From Agrocybe praecox (taxonomy: Eukaryota > Basidiomycota > Agaricomycetes > Agaricales > Agrocybaceae), in the NCBI GenBank assembly GCA_964017145.1, contig CAXHKQ010000086.1:1-23527 (forward strand): 23,527 bases of DNA, read 5' to 3'. Shown piece after piece: positions 20,321-23,527 of this stretch. The notes beneath the pieces are model-generated. The model ran no database searches. It saw nothing but the letters and a program-made list of their open reading frames with translations, and was not told the DNA's origin. A program made the position numbers and the translations under genes. Numbering within the stretch: the first letter of the stretch is position 1; each line of letters starts with the position of its first letter.

Positions 20321-21687
20321 CCGGGTTTATGGCAGCTCGCTGGCACACATTGCTACTGGTGGTGCAGAGCGCAGCATACACACACAGGGCAATATGTTCT
20401 GCGTGCACGCGGAGAAATCGATCAGCGCGTGCGCTCGCACAGCCTTTTAGATCGTAAATAGTTTACACACGCGCGCGCGCACTCGCAGACTCGTCGCGCG
20501 TATCTCAGCGCAGCGCGCCAGAACACCAGTTTTAGTAATCGCTTTTCACTTTGGATCCAGCTGCGAAGAAGCATTCGGAGCGATAACTTGGTCGACGCAA
20601 TATAGCAGCAGGCATCACATGTGTGTGGATGCGTGCGTGTGTGTGTGCAGAAGAACAGTCGGGGTGTCGCTCGCTTATCGCCTGCGCGCGCGTTGGTTGT
20701 GCAAACGAAGCGAAATGCACACACTAACACTTACGCGCATACGAACACTAAATGCATGTTGTTGGCACCGAAAAGCCAATATATCAGTAGGAAATGAGAA
20801 AACATGTGTCAAGGGAAAATCAAATATTAGCACAGAAAATAAACGCAAGACCAAAATCGACCCCAAAAAGTCGATTGAGTCGAATTTGTTTTTGCAGTCA
20901 TCTAAAGGGTGGTTTGGGGTGGGTTTTAAAATGAAATTAAACGCATATAATAAAATGTTATGGCCAAGCACTCTACGCAAATAAAGTTCATTTATTTTAT
21001 TTGATAATTTTATAATGTGCACGATTAACAAACGTTTTTTTTTATGAAATGGCAAACCAAGATCAAGTGACATCTGTCAAACAGACCCACTCCGAAAAAA
21101 GTTGAACCCGATTGAAAACCATACGTCTAAAAGAACACAATTTCTACATGCTATCGTATACTGACTTATCGAGCGTCGTATTCTTCCACCATACCCACCA
21201 TATACAGATCCAAAATCTCTGCGCGTTTACTCTTTTCCCGCCAGTAGATAGCGAACTAAGAGATAACTATTTTAAATACCCCGTTAAACTTCAAATAAAT
21301 TAAACCGTCCAAATCTCGAAAATACTCTCTCCAATCGCTGGCGGCATTAATTAACTATTACTGCAATGCTCCGGGGCTGCTGGAGACGCATGTGGAAACG
21401 CGCGCAGAACTGTTCATCCGCCATTCAGCAAAGACCCGCCTGCGTTCACCGGGCCATACTCCATGCACCGTAAATTTGCGCACATTTCCATTATAGTCTC
21501 GCGTGCTTGTGCACGCGCGCGAAGCGTGTACACATGCGAACATAAAAAGGGCATCAGCGCAAAGCGCAGAGCGCAGTGACCAGGACGACCGATGCAGACG
21601 TAGACAGAAACCGACTGCAGTCGACGATGAGACTGTTGACCGCCGACCGCCCATCCCGGCGCACATTCGCTCGTCCGTGCCGCTTCG

Positions 21688-21695
21688 CTGAGCAC
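21688..21695. repeat. Left target-site duplication of the hAT-like element
   Basis: CTGAGCAC directly precedes the element. CTGAGCTC follows it at 22374-22381. Seven of eight bases agree. Confidence 0.75.
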
Positions 21696-22373
21696 TAGTG
21701 AATGCAAATCGGTTAAACAGTTGACCAGTTTTCCGGGAAACCGTCTCATTTTGAATGATTACCGAAACCGCATTTTGCAATCTTGGTAATCTCGGTTAAC
21801 CGGTTAACCGTTATCCGGTAAATTGTCGAGATACAAATTTACCGAAAAGCGAAAGAAGCGAAAGAAGTGTGCGTTTGTGCAAAGTTAAGTATTTCGTCTT
21901 CACAATGGCTATAGTTGTTGTTTGTTGGAAATTCATATTGAACCTCTTTGCGTAGAATAAAGTACGAGTTTCATTTGAAACGCGATGCACAGTTCGTAGA
22001 AGAGTTTGAAGTATCGACAAAAACAGCTGTTTGCTCAACATTTAGCTATCAAGGAAAGCAGCATCAGTTTGAACAGCAAATCGACAGCACAGCAAAATAT
22101 AAGTTAATTCGACAGACTGCATGAACTTATATTTCCCGCGTATCACAAACATGTTTTATTAGCAAACAGTATTGCTCGTGTGGGCTCGGTTTTCGTAATA
22201 TTTTTTTATATTCAGCATATTCAACATGTGAAATGATAAACTGGCAAAAAAGGTAAATGGCCATTTTAGATTTACCGAAACCGGTAAATGGAATCTGATT
22301 TTCGAAACCGAAATTAACAAAATGATGTACCGTTTACCGGTAAATGAAAAAGTGTCGGTAACAGCAATCACTA
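21696..22373. mobile_element. hAT-like nonautonomous element, 678 bp
   Basis: The left end TAGTGAATGC and the reverse complement of the right end, TAGTGATTGC, differ at one of ten bases. The element is flanked by an 8-bp duplication with one mismatch, which is the hallmark of the hAT superfamily. Both subterminal regions are rich in ACCG/CGGT motifs: a perfect 18-bp palindrome CGGTTAACCGGTTAACCG (21793-21810), a hairpin ATTTACCG-AAAC-CGGTAAAT (22270-22289) and a palindrome TTTACCGGTAAA (22333-22344). hAT transposases are known to bind multiple short subterminal repeats. No transposase frame is present. Confidence 0.8.
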
Positions 22374-22381
22374 CTGAGCTC
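22374..22381. repeat. Right target-site duplication of the hAT-like element
   Basis: CTGAGCTC, the partner of 21688-21695. Confidence 0.75.
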
Positions 22382-23527
22382 GTCCAAATTGTGGACTGCC
22401 AACGTTGCGTTGAGCTTGAGCTGCGCCAGGCCACCCACTTTCGCACACCGACGACGACGAACGAGCTCATCGTATTACATGATTACATTACACTACGGCT
22501 TGCAAATACAAATATTTTAAACATGCCACGAGACGACGAGGACGAGGACGACGACTGCGTCTGTCCACTTGACGAACCGAAATCGTCTCTCTCTCACCCG
22601 GTGAAATGCCGAAACGTTTTCGACCGCGTGTGTGATCCGAATGCAAAAACGAAGTCCAGGAACAATTTCGTCCTTCTGACGAAGCGTGCAACAATGTCCA
22701 GAATACATAGTCGTCTGGAATTCGATCCACGGTCGCTTGCATGCGCGCATGTGCTAGAAATAAACGCATTTACTATTGTGACCGCAAATTATGTTTGCTC
22801 GTAAACATCTCCGCGAAGAACGACAGTCGTACACAACAATTTATGATTTGTTTGGTTACCCTAGCCGGCCATCAGTCATCAGTGTCGAGTACTTTGCGAC
22901 AGCACGAATCGCGATACAAGACATGTACGTACATGTGTAATGCTCGCACGCGAGTGGCGTACAAACACAGCTGCAATTTGCATATTCGTCGCGATTTCCA
23001 GACGTCGCGGAGTCGTCGTCGGTCGTCGTCATCGTCTCCGTGTGCATTCACTAGTAGCGTAAGTTTGACATTTTTATTCGTCATATTCGAATGGCTATCA
23101 CAATAAAACTTCATTCATTCATTGTCATCTTCTGTGACTTTATTGATCTCATATAAAAACCCATCTCCTCAAGCGAAGAGAACCATCAATCGACCCGTTT
23201 CGATGAGAATGAATGTTAAACAGAAGGTGCTAGGATTGATGATAAAATTACAGCGGGGAGAGTAGATGCTAAGCAAAGGAATCGGTATATTTACAACAAA
23301 AAAAGTTAATGGAAACTTCGTTTGGCGTTTTCGATCAAATTATTTATAGATTTCATTTTAATGCATCTTTTCGCACACAGTTTTCACTTTTTTCAAGTAC
23401 ACGTTTTCGGCACAAACATCGACATGTTCAACCGCGCAGTGTTATTGCTATTGACGTGTAATCGTCTACAAAATATTCGTATGTTGAAAAGTCAATGTCT
23501 CACCTTTCCTATGGAGTAAAACATGTC
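22382..23527. other. Noncoding stretch at the right edge
   Basis: No gene is supported. A 160-codon plus-strand frame (22322-22804) begins inside the hAT-like element and continues into GAC-rich repeats, so it is not taken as a gene. A donor-like AGC|GTAAGT lies at 23059-23064. AATAAA followed by three TTCA units (about 23102-23122) could be a retroelement tail or chance. The last 400 bp are AT-rich with nothing recognised. Confidence 0.55.

Larger units (their letters stand above)
19946..21687. other. Noncoding stretch
   Basis: No gene is supported. It contains tandem E-boxes (20153-20164), a (GTC)n tract (20306-20320), a (CG)n run (20469-20481) and an AT-rich block at about 20750-21310 that may be another old insertion without recognisable ends. 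Frames of 60-140 codons on both strands carry no motif. Confidence 0.55.

Noticed and set aside
22322..22804. 160-codon frame with an acidic stretch as a gene
   Set aside because: It starts inside the hAT-like element, crosses its end and target duplication, and its acidic part comes from GAC/GAG repeats.
23102..23122. AATAAA plus TTCA repeats as the 3' tail of a retrotransposon
   Set aside because: Only three repeat units, with no upstream coding relic and no target duplication that I could find.
23259..23269. AGAGTAGATGC as another end of the 780-bp element family
   Set aside because: Only 11 bases match, and the following CCCCTACAATCGG part is absent. This is expected by chance.
1..23527. 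Prokaryotic features (operons, CRISPR array, riboswitches)
   Set aside because: There is no tightly packed coding, no ribosome-binding pattern and no regularly spaced direct repeats with unique spacers. The CA, GTC and GCC tracts are ordinary eukaryotic microsatellites.

Overview
The window looks like noncoding nuclear DNA from a eukaryote, most likely an arthropod and perhaps a dipteran such as a mosquito. The reasons are: no chain of long open frames, abundant undepleted CpG, very many short (CA/TG)n, (GTC/GAC)n and (GCC)n tracts, and a high density of small inverted-repeat DNA transposons with TA or 8-bp target duplications. The species call is an inference. I found no convincing host exon, tRNA, rRNA, known microRNA or CRISPR array.

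The window is a compositional mosaic. The GC-, CpG- and CA-rich background (about 150-2200, 3600-9900, 10480-11930, 13640-14800, 16540-17200, 18700-19150, 20090-20740, 21360-21690, 22380-23060) reads like intronic or upstream sequence of a large gene. AT-rich blocks interrupt it, and most of them can be delimited as mobile elements. In order these are: the right end of a TA-inserting element at the left edge (1-140); a 216-bp inverted-repeat element (2215-2430); a 532-bp inverted-repeat element (3071-3602); a 780-bp TA element with a perfect 27-bp terminal repeat plus internal copies of the same motif (12392-13171); a 1.5-kb TA element holding a nested palindromic element (14864-16390, inner 15607-15950); a mariner-like element (17216-17792); a second copy of the left-edge family (18145-18700); a decayed Tc1-type transposase fragment (about 19370-19945); and a hAT-like element with 8-bp flanking duplications (21696-22373).

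None of the elements carries an intact transposase. The most unusual points are the four-site architecture of the 780-bp element, the nested palindrome in the 1.5-kb element, a coding-like 44-bp segment shared in opposite orientation by two neighbouring elements with different ends, and a cluster of strictly alternating purine-pyrimidine tracts near 6.14-6.27 kb. Possible promoter or splice signals exist but are weak; they are listed with low confidence.
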